Assembly (NCBI GenBank): GCA_043744615.1
Contig: JAYTUJ010000044.1
Span: 1 to 20,852, forward strand
Source: JAYTUJ01 sp043744615
GTDB lineage: Bacteria > Patescibacteriota > Minisyncoccia > Phycocordibacterales > CAIRYW01
DNA: 20,852 bases
Direction of reading: 5' to 3'
In this document: positions 12,823 to 20,560 of the stretch, piece by piece
Numbering within the stretch: position 1 is the stretch's first letter
Layout of the letters: each line of letters opens with the position of its first letter
The notes under the pieces: model-generated
What the model saw: only the letters and a program-made list of their open reading frames with translations
Told to the model about the DNA's origin: nothing
Databases searched by the model: none
Made by a program: the position numbers and the translations under genes

Positions 12823-12828
12823 ATTATA
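12823..12828 (-). promoter_or_regulatory. -10 box of smpB
   Basis: TATAAT on the minus strand with ATTGAG about 16 bases upstream as a weak -35. The predicted transcript has a leader of about 45 bases containing the GGAG site at 12783-12780. It lies within 15 bases of the divergent ftsH promoter. Confidence 0.55.
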
Positions 12829-12833
12829 CATTA

Positions 12834-12842
12834 TGTTATAAT
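12834..12842 (+). promoter_or_regulatory. Extended -10 promoter of ftsH, leaderless
   Basis: TGtTATAAT, a perfect extended -10, ends 6 bases before ATG 12849. Transcription should start at or next to the A of the start codon. It faces the smpB promoter, so the two polymerase sites overlap and would compete. Confidence 0.72.
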
Positions 12843-12848
12843 TGCTCA

Positions 12849-14777
12849 ATGCCTCCCCAAAATAACATCCCAAATCCAAAGAAGATTATCAACCCAAATA
12901 CAAACAGTCCCCGAAACGTAATTACTAAAAATATTTTAGCAATACTCGCTACATTTATTGTTGTTATCAGTTTATACGGGTATCTTTCAGGAACAGGAAC
13001 TAAAAAAGAACAAATTGGTATTTCAGATCTTGCGAGTGCAATTAAAGAAGACAAAGTTGCTTCGATTATTGTCAGTGGTGATGACCTTGCAATTACATTT
13101 AAAGATAAAACAGAAAAAACTTCTAAAAAAGAATCTCAAATTGCGCTTTCGCAAACATTAGTAAATTACAGTGTGCCTGCAGAAAAACTTGCAGCAGTAA
13201 AAATTGATAGCAAAGCAGAAGACGGAGCAGGGTATTGGTTTTGGAATTTAATTTTGCCGGGGTTGTTTCCGATAATCGGAATTCTTATTGTTATTTGGTT
13301 TTTGTCTCGACAAGTAAAAGGTGCTGGAGTACAAGCATTAAGTTTTGGGCAATCACGTGCTCGAATGAGTGGTCCTGATGATACAAAACAAAAAGTTACT
13401 TTTGCCGACGTTGCAGGAGCGAAAGAAGCGAAAGAAGAATTGTCAGAAATTGTCGACTTCTTAAAAAATCCTAAAAAGTTTATTGATATTGGTGCGAGGA
13501 TTCCCAAGGGAATCCTCTTAATGGGTGCTCCTGGTACCGGAAAAACTTTGTTAGCACGTGCGGTTGCAGGTGAAGCGAATGTTTCTTTCTTTTCAATCTC
13601 AGGTTCTGAATTTGTCGAAATGTTTGTGGGTGTTGGCGCATCACGAGTTCGAGATTTATTTAAGTCAGCAAAAGAGGCTTCACCAGCAATTATTTTTATT
13701 GATGAAATTGATGCAGTCGGGCGTGCACGAGGTGTTGGTATTGGTGGAGGAAACGATGAACGTGAACAAACCCTTAACCAAATACTTGTTGAGATGGACG
13801 GATTTGATCCAACTGAAAAAGTTATTATTATGGCAGCAACTAACCGACCGGATGTTCTTGACCCAGCACTTTTGCGACCAGGACGTTTTGATCGTCGAGT
13901 AACAATTGATTTGCCTGATCGAGACGACCGACTTGCGATTTTACAAGTTCATGCAAAAGCAAAACCACTTGCCGAAGATGTAAATTTAAGTGTTATTGCA
14001 GAACGAACCCCTGGATTTTCAGGAGCAGATTTATTTTCACTCATGAATGAAGGAGCTATTTTAGCAGCACGAGAAGAGCGAAAAAAGGTTGCGCAATTTG
14101 ATTTAATTCGATCGATTGAAAAAGTAATGTTAGGGCCCGAACGCCGAAGCCATATTCTTTCTAAAAAAGAAAAAGAAATTACTGCGTATCACGAAGCAGG
14201 ACACGCACTTGTTTCTTCGGTTCTTCCACATGCTGATCCTGTTCATAAAATTACAATTATTTCTCGAGGACGTGCAGCGGGATACACACTTCATCTTCCT
14301 CTCGAAGATCGAAAGATGCAATCTAAAAAAGAATTTCTTGATGACATTGCGGTTTCACTTGGTGGATACGTTGCAGAAAAAATGATTTTTGGTGATGTTA
14401 CGACAGGGCCATCAAACGATCTTCAAGTTTCAACTGCACTTGCTCGCGACATGGTTACAAAATATGGAATGTCTGATTCACTTGGTGCACTTGCTCTTGA
14501 AAGTTCAAACGGTCGCGCTTTATTTGGAAAAGGAGTTGAAGATAGGGAACATTCCGAAAAAGTTGGTTCAGAAATTGACTCTGAAGTTTCACGAATTATG
14601 AGAGAAGCAAAAGCAAAAGCTGAAGAAGTTTTGACGACACATAAAAATGTTCTTGAAGCAATCTCACAACGTCTTGTTGAAGTTGAAGTTATTGAACAAG
14701 AAGAATACGAAAAAATAATTTCTGGATTTGGAATTAAATTAAAGAAAAAAGATCTTATTGTTGAAAGTGTTGCGTAA
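12849..14777 (+). CDS. ftsH: ATP-dependent zinc metalloprotease FtsH
   Basis: A 642-residue membrane protease. Two membrane helices (about 27-47 and 135-153) flank a short extracytoplasmic domain. The AAA module has Walker A GAPGTGKT (226-233), Walker B IIFIDEID (281-288), the pore loop 'EMFVGVGASRVRD' (257-269), and the arginine-finger region 'RPGRFDRR' (343-350). The protease has HEAGH (448-452) with Asp524 as third zinc ligand. FtsH hexamers unfold and degrade membrane and regulatory proteins, including tagged products of trans-translation in some bacteria, and it is divergent from smpB here. The Pro/Asn-rich N-terminal cytoplasmic extension of about 25 residues is longer than in E. coli. 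A 10-bp inverted repeat lies in the coding sequence at 13496-13517. Confidence 0.97.
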   Translation: MPPQNNIPNPKKIINPNTNSPRNVITKNILAILATFIVVISLYGYLSGTGTKKEQIGISDLASAIKEDKVASIIVSGDDLAITFKDKTEKTSKKESQIALSQTLVNYSVPAEKLAAVKIDSKAEDGAGYWFWNLILPGLFPIIGILIVIWFLSRQVKGAGVQALSFGQSRARMSGPDDTKQKVTFADVAGAKEAKEELSEIVDFLKNPKKFIDIGARIPKGILLMGAPGTGKTLLARAVAGEANVSFFSISGSEFVEMFVGVGASRVRDLFKSAKEASPAIIFIDEIDAVGRARGVGIGGGNDEREQTLNQILVEMDGFDPTEKVIIMAATNRPDVLDPALLRPGRFDRRVTIDLPDRDDRLAILQVHAKAKPLAEDVNLSVIAERTPGFSGADLFSLMNEGAILAAREERKKVAQFDLIRSIEKVMLGPERRSHILSKKEKEITAYHEAGHALVSSVLPHADPVHKITIISRGRAAGYTLHLPLEDRKMQSKKEFLDDIAVSLGGYVAEKMIFGDVTTGPSNDLQVSTALARDMVTKYGMSDSLGALALESSNGRALFGKGVEDREHSEKVGSEIDSEVSRIMREAKAKAEEVLTTHKNVLEAISQRLVEVEVIEQEEYEKIISGFGIKLKKKDLIVESVA

Positions 14778-14802
14778 ATTTTTTAAACGTTAAAAACAAT
14801 CT

Positions 14803-15366
14803 ATGACCCAGATAGAAACAGCAAAAACAGCAGTGTTTGCGGGAGGATGTTTTTGGTGTACTGAACACGATTTGCGGGAAGTCGACGGAGTCGTTGATGC
14901 GATTTCTGGATACGCCGGTAAACACGTAGAAGAAAAAGATATTCCACGATATGAAAATCATGCTGGATATATTGAAGCGGTACAAGTTGTGTATGACCCT
15001 TCAAAAACTTCCTTTAAAAAACTTTCGCAGTTTTTTTTGGATCATATCGACCCAACCGACGGGGGAGGACAATTTTTTGATCGTGGAGAAAGTTATAAAA
15101 CAGCAATTTTTTATAAAACCGACGAAGAAAAAGAAATTGCTCAAGCGCTGTTTGCTGAACTCGATGAAAGTAAAATTTATGATAAGCCTGTTGCGGTGAA
15201 GGTATTACCTGAACAAACATTTTACCGAGCCGAAGAATATCATCAAAATTACGCTCAAAAAAACCCCGATCATTATAATTCTTACAAAAAAGGTTCAGGC
15301 AGGGCAGGGTTTCAGGCTAATGTCTGTGAAATTCGTGATGAAAAGAAAATAAATTGGAAAGAATAA
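14803..15366 (+). CDS. msrA: Peptide methionine sulfoxide reductase A
   Basis: A 187-residue protein. The catalytic motif GGCFWC places the nucleophile at Cys16 with Cys19 beside it. Other family blocks are 'GYAGKHVEEKDIPRYENH' (about 37-54), 'HIDPTDGGGQFFDRGESYKTAIFY' (about 81-104) and 'AEEYHQNY' (about 143-150). Cys175 near the C-terminus (ANVCEIR) could act as the resolving cysteine. The enzyme reduces methionine-S-sulfoxide using thioredoxin. No secretion signal is seen, so it acts in the cytoplasm. It begins 25 bases after ftsH with no promoter box or Shine-Dalgarno site and is probably co-transcribed with it. Confidence 0.96.
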   Translation: MTQIETAKTAVFAGGCFWCTEHDLREVDGVVDAISGYAGKHVEEKDIPRYENHAGYIEAVQVVYDPSKTSFKKLSQFFLDHIDPTDGGGQFFDRGESYKTAIFYKTDEEKEIAQALFAELDESKIYDKPVAVKVLPEQTFYRAEEYHQNYAQKNPDHYNSYKKGSGRAGFQANVCEIRDEKKINWKE

Positions 15367-15403
15367 GGTGTCGGATAACTAGTTAAGTGTACCCGGTAAG
15401 GGG

Positions 15404-15432
15404 TTGTCATATTTGCAAAGGTATGACATAAT
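15404..15432 (+). promoter_or_regulatory. Promoter of the surface protein, leaderless
   Basis: TTGTCA (15404-15409), a 17-base spacer and TGa-CATAAT (-10 at 15427-15432). The -10 ends 6 bases before ATG 15439. A 6-bp inverted repeat (GTCATA/TATGAC) spans the two boxes. Confidence 0.7.
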
Positions 15433-15438
15433 TTTTAT

Positions 15439-17244
15439 ATGAAAAAAATTAACAACTTTACATTATTTTTAGTAGTAATGATGGCTTTTAGTGCTTTTGT
15501 GACACCTGTTGTTTCAAGGGCAAATGATGACGATGAAAAGCAATTGATCGAAAATTATAATGATTTAAATGAAGTGTATACAAAATCAACACACAATCTC
15601 AATGTTTCAATTGATCAATACAAGGCAACAATTTCTGCATATCAAAAACAATATAAGGCAGCTATTTCGATTGCCCCACATATTCGAATTATTTCTCCTA
15701 AGTCAGGTGCAAAACTTGATCAAAACCAACCTTTTAAAGTTGAGTGGCAAGGGGTTAATCTTGGAGATAGTCCTGTAACAATTAATTTGGTTCCTAAAGT
15801 TGACGGTTCAAATGACGGACGACCTCTTATTACTTTGGCGACTTCAACACTAAACGACGGAACAGAATCATTTAATATTAGCTCAGCTATTATTTTAGAT
15901 GGTAAATATACACTCGAAGTTCGTTCAGTAAAAAACACTTCAATTTCTGCAACAACAACTAAACCTCTTGTTTTCAATGATCCGATCACACGAACACTTC
16001 GAGTCGATCTTCCGTATCGAGGAACTGTTATCGCAGGACAATCAACCTCAACAAAATTTTATGTAAAAAATGTTCCTGTCGGAACAAAGGCAAATGTATA
16101 TCTTATTGCTTCGACAACAAATTCAACATTAACTAGTCTTGGACAAAATCCAGTATTTCTTTCAACAATAACAGTAAAAGATTCAGATGGATTTACAACT
16201 GGTGTTGTTAAGATACCCACAAATACACTTTCAGGAGAATATCGCCTTGGTATAGAAGTTCCTAATAAGGCAGGAGGAACACCAGCTACTTTGGTAAGAT
16301 CAAGTCCATTGTTTAACGTATTAACAACAGTACCAACAGCAACTTCTTCTCAAGTTATTATTCCAAGAGTTACAAATATTTCACCATTAACAGTTACGGT
16401 AGGAGAAGACCTTATTGTAGAAGGTTCTAATCTTTCTTCAACAACAGTTTCTTTGGTTCTTCTTGGCTCAAATCCTAAAGTACAAGTTGCAACACAACGT
16501 GTTAGTTTGGCAGTCAATGGAAACTTTTTTGAAGTAAAAGTTGCTTCAACAACTCCACCAGGGGTGTACACTTCTTTGATTTCAAATGGAACAAGCAGTG
16601 CTTTGCGAGAATTTCAAATTACTGTACGAGCTGTACCTGTTGCATCGCTTTCAGTAACTTCACAAACTTCTCCAGAAAGTTGGGTAAAAGGTAGTAAACA
16701 AACAGTTCGATGGACTGATAAATTAATTGCATCAAATAAAAAAGTAGCAATTAGTTTGGTGAATGGAACAACTGAAAAAACACTTGTTAATCTTCCTGTA
16801 TCAAATGATGGTTCACAAGTCGTAATTGTTCCAGATATTGAATCAGGAAATTGGAAAGTAAAAGTTAAATTAGTAGGGGATAGTGTAAATTCAATAGAAG
16901 CAACGAGTTCTTCATCAGTAGAAGTTTCAGGAATAGTTCGAGCTGCTTGTTCACTTGTTACTCCTTCAACAATTAGATCAGGGGCAAATGCAACATGGGG
17001 AATTAATGGATTATCCGGAGGCGTTGCTTCAACATCATATCTTTGGAAATTCTTTAATGTTCAAGGATCTGTGTGGGCTGAAATCTTGAGTAATAGTTCT
17101 ACATCAACAATCACTCGACAATTTACACTTCCAACAGCGACAACAACAAAAAGAACTATCGGGGCTAAATCTTTAATTACATCAGGATTACAATCTCCAG
17201 TTACCGTAACGTGTACACCTAATCTTGTTGTTAATCCAAACTAG
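15439..17244 (+). CDS. Secreted multi-domain Ig-like/IPT-like surface protein
   Basis: A 601-residue protein with a signal peptide (MKKINNFTLFLVVMMAFSAF, likely cut near residue 27, VVSRA). A short charged helical region (about 29-75) precedes a chain of beta-sandwich domains: a 'ISPKSGAKLDQNQPFKVEW' domain (about 81-180) of the Ser-Thr-rich/Kre9-like type, a second domain (about 185-295), an IPT/TIG-like domain (about 308-397, 'VTNISPLTVTVGEDLIVEGSNL'), another 'PESWVKGSKQTVRW' domain (about 402-497) and a C-terminal domain with two cysteines (504, 592). It is very rich in Ser, Thr, Val and Asn. No C-terminal sorting signal or membrane helix is seen. The role is probably at the cell surface, perhaps in attachment to a host or partner; that is inference. 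Confidence 0.82.
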   Translation: MKKINNFTLFLVVMMAFSAFVTPVVSRANDDDEKQLIENYNDLNEVYTKSTHNLNVSIDQYKATISAYQKQYKAAISIAPHIRIISPKSGAKLDQNQPFKVEWQGVNLGDSPVTINLVPKVDGSNDGRPLITLATSTLNDGTESFNISSAIILDGKYTLEVRSVKNTSISATTTKPLVFNDPITRTLRVDLPYRGTVIAGQSTSTKFYVKNVPVGTKANVYLIASTTNSTLTSLGQNPVFLSTITVKDSDGFTTGVVKIPTNTLSGEYRLGIEVPNKAGGTPATLVRSSPLFNVLTTVPTATSSQVIIPRVTNISPLTVTVGEDLIVEGSNLSSTTVSLVLLGSNPKVQVATQRVSLAVNGNFFEVKVASTTPPGVYTSLISNGTSSALREFQITVRAVPVASLSVTSQTSPESWVKGSKQTVRWTDKLIASNKKVAISLVNGTTEKTLVNLPVSNDGSQVVIVPDIESGNWKVKVKLVGDSVNSIEATSSSSVEVSGIVRAACSLVTPSTIRSGANATWGINGLSGGVASTSYLWKFFNVQGSVWAEILSNSSTSTITRQFTLPTATTTKRTIGAKSLITSGLQSPVTVTCTPNLVVNPN

Positions 17245-17256
17245 TTTTTAAAAGAG

Positions 17257-17329
17257 TCCATCCTCTAGGATTCGAACCTAGGACCACCCGTGTATAAGAC
17301 GGGCGCTCTACCAACTGAGCTAAGGATGG
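17257..17329 (-). tRNA. tRNA-Ile(UAU)
   Basis: Read on the minus strand, a full 73-nt cloverleaf: acceptor CCATCCT/AGGATGG, D arm GCTC...GAGC, anticodon stem CCCGT/ACGGG, seven-base loop CTTATAC giving anticodon UAU, five-base variable loop, T arm CTAGG/CCTAG with TTCGAAT, discriminator A. CCA is not encoded. UAU reads AUA (isoleucine). Most bacteria instead read AUA with a CAU tRNA modified to lysidine by TilS, so this is an uncommon solution. It lies just downstream of recG on the same strand. Confidence 0.92.
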
Positions 17330-17336
17330 GTTGTTT

Positions 17337-17367
17337 CAAGCGGGAAAGCCTTTGGCTTTCCCGCTTG
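17337..17367. terminator. 14-bp perfect hairpin between recG and tRNA-Ile
   Basis: Arms 17337-17350 and 17354-17367 pair perfectly around TTT. No T run follows on either strand, so it is a weak classical terminator. It may protect the recG mRNA 3' end, help separate the tRNA, or be a dispersed palindromic element; similar three-base-loop hairpins occur elsewhere in the window. Confidence 0.5.
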
Positions 17368-17384
17368 CTACATAGTATCGCAGT

Positions 17385-19562
17385 TTACTCTAAATGCAAT
17401 CGCTTCGAAGCCTCGATTTTTTGTAATAAAAGAGGGTACGATGTTAATTCTGGGTCTTTTTCAATAATTAATTTTGCTTCTGTTCGAGCTGCCTCAACCA
17501 TCTTTATATTTTGGAGTGCTTCCATTCCGAGGTCGGTGACACCCCATTGTTTACGTCCATACAAATCGCCAGCACCTCGAAGTTTTAGATCATATTCAGA
17601 AAGTTCAAATCCATTTTTTGATTGTGTAAATGCATTGAGTCTTTCGATTGATTTACTTGATTCTGTTTCGGTACAAATATAACAATATGCTTGATGAGAA
17701 CTTCGGTTAACACGGCCTCGCAATTGATGAAGTTGTGCGAGCCCGAATCGTTCTGCACCTTCAATAATAATTACTGTTGCATTTGGTACGTTTACTCCAA
17801 CTTCAACCACTGATGTTGAAACTAATATCTTTATTTTGTTATCCTCAAATTCTTTCATCACTCGTTCTTTTTCTTTCGGATTCATTTTGCTATGCAAAAT
17901 ATCTATTTTATATTCTTGAAAAACATCTTTTTGTAATCGTTTTGCTTCTTGTTTTACTGAACGAATAGTTTGTACTTCTTGTAACTCAGGATCATTTTCT
18001 TCAATCCGTGGACAAATAATGTATGCTTGGCGACCCTCATTTAAAAGTTTTTTTATTTGCTCATATACCGCAGGTCGTTCATGAGGTTTTGCAATTTTTG
18101 TAATAATTGGTTTTCTACCCTGAGGCATTTCATCAAGAACAGAAATATCTAAATCGCCATACACGGTTAATGCAAGAGTTCGTGGAATCGGTGTTGCACT
18201 CATCGATAATAGGTGTGGCACAATTTTATCTTTCCGCACTAATTTTTGTCGTTGAAGTGTTCCAAATCGATGTTGTTCGTCAATAACCACATACGCTAAA
18301 TTTTTAAAGGCAACACTTTTTGAAATGAGTGCATGTGTTCCAACAATCACTGCAATTTCACCATTGGCAACCCATTTTAATAATTGAGTTCGTGAAATAT
18401 CAGTTGACCCATGGGGGTTTATTTTTGAAGGAAATTTTTTGCATCCGCTACCAGTTATTAAAGCAATGTTTACCCCGGTATATGAAAAATATTTAATGAA
18501 AGATTCAAATTGTTGTTTAGCTAAAATTTCAGTCGGTGCCATGTATGCAGTTTGTAGTGTTCCAAAGTCTTGGCCTTTTGGTCGAGTTGTATTTACTGCA
18601 TAAACCGTTGCAGCAGCAACTGCAGTTTTTCCTGAACCAACGTCTCCTTCAAGAAGTCGAGCCATCGGATGACCTGTATGAAAGTCAGAAAGTATATCTG
18701 AAACCGCACGTTCTTGCCCAGCGGTCATAGTAAAAGGGAAGCGTTCTAATATAGGCCCTAAATCTTTTTGAGTTTTTTGTATTTTAAATGCCTCAGATTT
18801 TTTTTGAAAAAATCTTTCTTTTTGATTATGTACTTGAATTAAAAATACTTCCTCGAAAGCGAAACGCTTTCGAGCAGCAAGCGCATCGTTTTGTGTTTTT
18901 GGAGTATGGATCCAAACAAGAGCACTTTGTATTGAAGGCAGTTTATATTTTTCTAATATATAAGAGGGAAGTACCTCAGTTATTTTTTCGGTAACGTGGT
19001 GTGTAAAAACTTTTGATAATTTATGATACAACCAGCTTGAAGAAATTCCTTTTGTTTCAGAATATGCCGGATACAACACATGAGACTCTTGTTCTTCACC
19101 AAAAAGCATGTTTGGGCCACCATTTGGAATTTTAGAAACAGATTCAACTCGGGGATTAGACATAAATAATTTAGGAGAAGCACCTGTTTCAGATTTTTGT
19201 TTTCGTTCTGAAACTTTTCCTTCCATCCGAACCAAACTTCCGTCGGTAAGCATTTTTGCAATGTATGCTTGATTAAACCAAACTACTTTGAGGCTTCCTG
19301 TGTCGTCAGTAACTATTCCTTCTGACATCGGAATTTTAGATTTGAATGATTTTAAAGTTTTCAGTTTAGAAACTTTTCCATATACAACAACGTTTTCTCC
19401 AACGGTAAGTTGATCAATCGCAGTCACATGTGACGCATCACCGTATCGATTAGGGAAGTAGAACAGAAGATCTTTTATCGTACTCAACCGCAATTTTACA
19501 AGCGCTTCTTTTTGAAGCGGGTTTAGTTTAAAGTGTTTTGAAATAAGATCACTAGACTCCAT
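17385..19562 (-). CDS. recG: ATP-dependent DNA helicase RecG
   Basis: A 725-residue protein from ATG 19562; a TTG at 19598 would extend it further into dsbB. The N-terminal wedge/OB region is seen in 'GENVVVYGKVSKLKTLKS' and 'GSLKVVWFNQAYI'. The helicase core has 'FTMTAGQERAVSDI', Walker A GDVGSGKT (306-313), 'MAPTEILAKQQ', DEQH (428-431), 'SATPIPRTLAL', and 'STSVVEVGVNVPNATV', 'QLRGRVNRSSHQAYCYI' of motifs V-VI. RecG remodels stalled replication forks and R-loops. The ATG overlaps the dsbB stop by 11 bases, so the genes are coupled. A 10-bp inverted repeat lies in the gene at 18852-18874. Confidence 0.96.
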   Translation of the reverse strand: MESSDLISKHFKLNPLQKEALVKLRLSTIKDLLFYFPNRYGDASHVTAIDQLTVGENVVVYGKVSKLKTLKSFKSKIPMSEGIVTDDTGSLKVVWFNQAYIAKMLTDGSLVRMEGKVSERKQKSETGASPKLFMSNPRVESVSKIPNGGPNMLFGEEQESHVLYPAYSETKGISSSWLYHKLSKVFTHHVTEKITEVLPSYILEKYKLPSIQSALVWIHTPKTQNDALAARKRFAFEEVFLIQVHNQKERFFQKKSEAFKIQKTQKDLGPILERFPFTMTAGQERAVSDILSDFHTGHPMARLLEGDVGSGKTAVAAATVYAVNTTRPKGQDFGTLQTAYMAPTEILAKQQFESFIKYFSYTGVNIALITGSGCKKFPSKINPHGSTDISRTQLLKWVANGEIAVIVGTHALISKSVAFKNLAYVVIDEQHRFGTLQRQKLVRKDKIVPHLLSMSATPIPRTLALTVYGDLDISVLDEMPQGRKPIITKIAKPHERPAVYEQIKKLLNEGRQAYIICPRIEENDPELQEVQTIRSVKQEAKRLQKDVFQEYKIDILHSKMNPKEKERVMKEFEDNKIKILVSTSVVEVGVNVPNATVIIIEGAERFGLAQLHQLRGRVNRSSHQAYCYICTETESSKSIERLNAFTQSKNGFELSEYDLKLRGAGDLYGRKQWGVTDLGMEALQNIKMVEAARTEAKLIIEKDPELTSYPLLLQKIEASKRLHLE

Positions 19563-20145
19563 TGCGTGAAAGTTCTTTGTTACGAACAATTCGTCCAATC
19601 ATTGCAAGAGTAATTAAAAGTCCCGCAATTAAACACATAAATGGAATCGTAACAAAACCAAATGTATTTACGAATACATGGTTACAGGTAGTACCATTTT
19701 GACCAATTGTTGAGCAAGGTAAAATAGATGTTCCGGTGAGTTGAAGCATAAAATGGTTTGCAGAAAAAAGACTTCCTAAAATCGCAAGGGTCAAACTATA
19801 CACTGCAATTTTTGTATCTTTTTTAATGAGGGCGATTGCAAGTAAAACTACTTGAGGGTATACACAAATTCTTTGAAACCAACAAAATTTGCATGGAGGA
19901 TATCCAACAATATCTGAATAATACAAACTACCAAGCATTGCGGTTAGGGCAACGATCCATGCAAGCAATATACTTTTATCTAATACTAAATCAAAGAATT
20001 TAGTCTTTGTTCGAATCGTTTGATTGATTTTTTTATAAAAGATAAAAAACAATATCGCACAAACAGCGCTGACCATTCCAATAATAGAAAGGATCGCAAG
20101 AATCGTGTTTGCGGTTTCAACTTGTGAGGCAAGTGTTTGGATCAT
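19552..20145 (-). CDS. DsbB/BdbC-type disulfide bond formation membrane protein
   Basis: A 197-residue protein with about five hydrophobic segments. The first redox pair is C85-K-F-C88 in 'GYPPCKFCWFQRI', the DsbB/BdbC signature including the following Trp-x-Gln-Arg. The second pair, Cys144 and Cys154, lies in the next extracytoplasmic loop as in DsbB. The enzyme reoxidises a thioredoxin-like partner and passes electrons to quinone. An additional N-terminal helix (about 13-37) precedes the usual four-helix core. It begins 10 bases after the stop of the thioredoxin-like gene, so the oxidase and its partner are co-expressed. Confidence 0.92.
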   Translation of the reverse strand: MIQTLASQVETANTILAILSIIGMVSAVCAILFFIFYKKINQTIRTKTKFFDLVLDKSILLAWIVALTAMLGSLYYSDIVGYPPCKFCWFQRICVYPQVVLLAIALIKKDTKIAVYSLTLAILGSLFSANHFMLQLTGTSILPCSTIGQNGTTCNHVFVNTFGFVTIPFMCLIAGLLITLAMIGRIVRNKELSRNGV

Positions 20146-20155
20146 ATAAATAAAA

Positions 20156-20548
20156 TTATTTTATAACAGAACTTGAAGGTAGTGGACAACCAGATTTTTC
20201 TGAAAGTTGCTCAAGTGTTGATTCACCAGTTAATTGGCTTCCGTCGGCAAATATCCATGTTGGGTAACTTTGGATTTTTTTATCAATACAGATTTGTGTT
20301 TGGCCCGCTCCATCAGGTGTCGAACATTCTACATACGGAAGAAGTGCTTTTGATTTTCCAAATAATGCTTTTTCACGTTGGCAATGAGGACACCAAAATG
20401 CTCCATAAAATTTAGCACCTTTTTGGTCGAGACATTTTGCAAAGTCATCGTATATGGCAGGAGCACTTGCTTCTTTGTGACCCCAAAAAATAAGACCAGA
20501 AATTAAAATAATAACGGTAATTGTGGCAATAATGTATGATTTTTTCAT
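20156..20548 (-). CDS. Anchored thioredoxin-like protein (VKOR-partner type), probable DsbA role
   Basis: A 130-residue protein. One N-terminal helix (about 5-22) anchors or exports it. The active site is C53-P-H-C56 in 'KFYGAFWCPHCQREK', and 'SYPTWIFADG' supplies the cis-Pro at 96. Cys75 and Cys87 ('VECSTPDG', 'QICIDKK') are the additional pair typical of the small thioredoxin domain fused to bacterial VKOR proteins. That the domain is paired here with a DsbB-type rather than a VKOR-type partner is notable. It probably introduces disulfides into exported proteins. A TATAAT box 6 bases before the ATG predicts a leaderless mRNA. Confidence 0.9.
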   Translation of the reverse strand: MKKSYIIATITVIILISGLIFWGHKEASAPAIYDDFAKCLDQKGAKFYGAFWCPHCQREKALFGKSKALLPYVECSTPDGAGQTQICIDKKIQSYPTWIFADGSQLTGESTLEQLSEKSGCPLPSSSVIK

Positions 20549-20554
20549 ACTCTT

Positions 20555-20560
20555 ATTATA
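20555..20560 (-). promoter_or_regulatory. -10 box of the thioredoxin-like/dsbB/recG operon, leaderless
   Basis: A perfect TATAAT on the minus strand ends 6 bases before ATG 20548. It overlaps the TAA stop of the upstream PAP2 gene. No TGn and no clear -35 box are seen. Confidence 0.6.

Noticed and set aside
17290..17682. A 130-codon plus-strand open frame
   Set aside because: It runs through the complement of the tRNA-Ile gene, the 14-bp hairpin and the conserved 3' end of recG.
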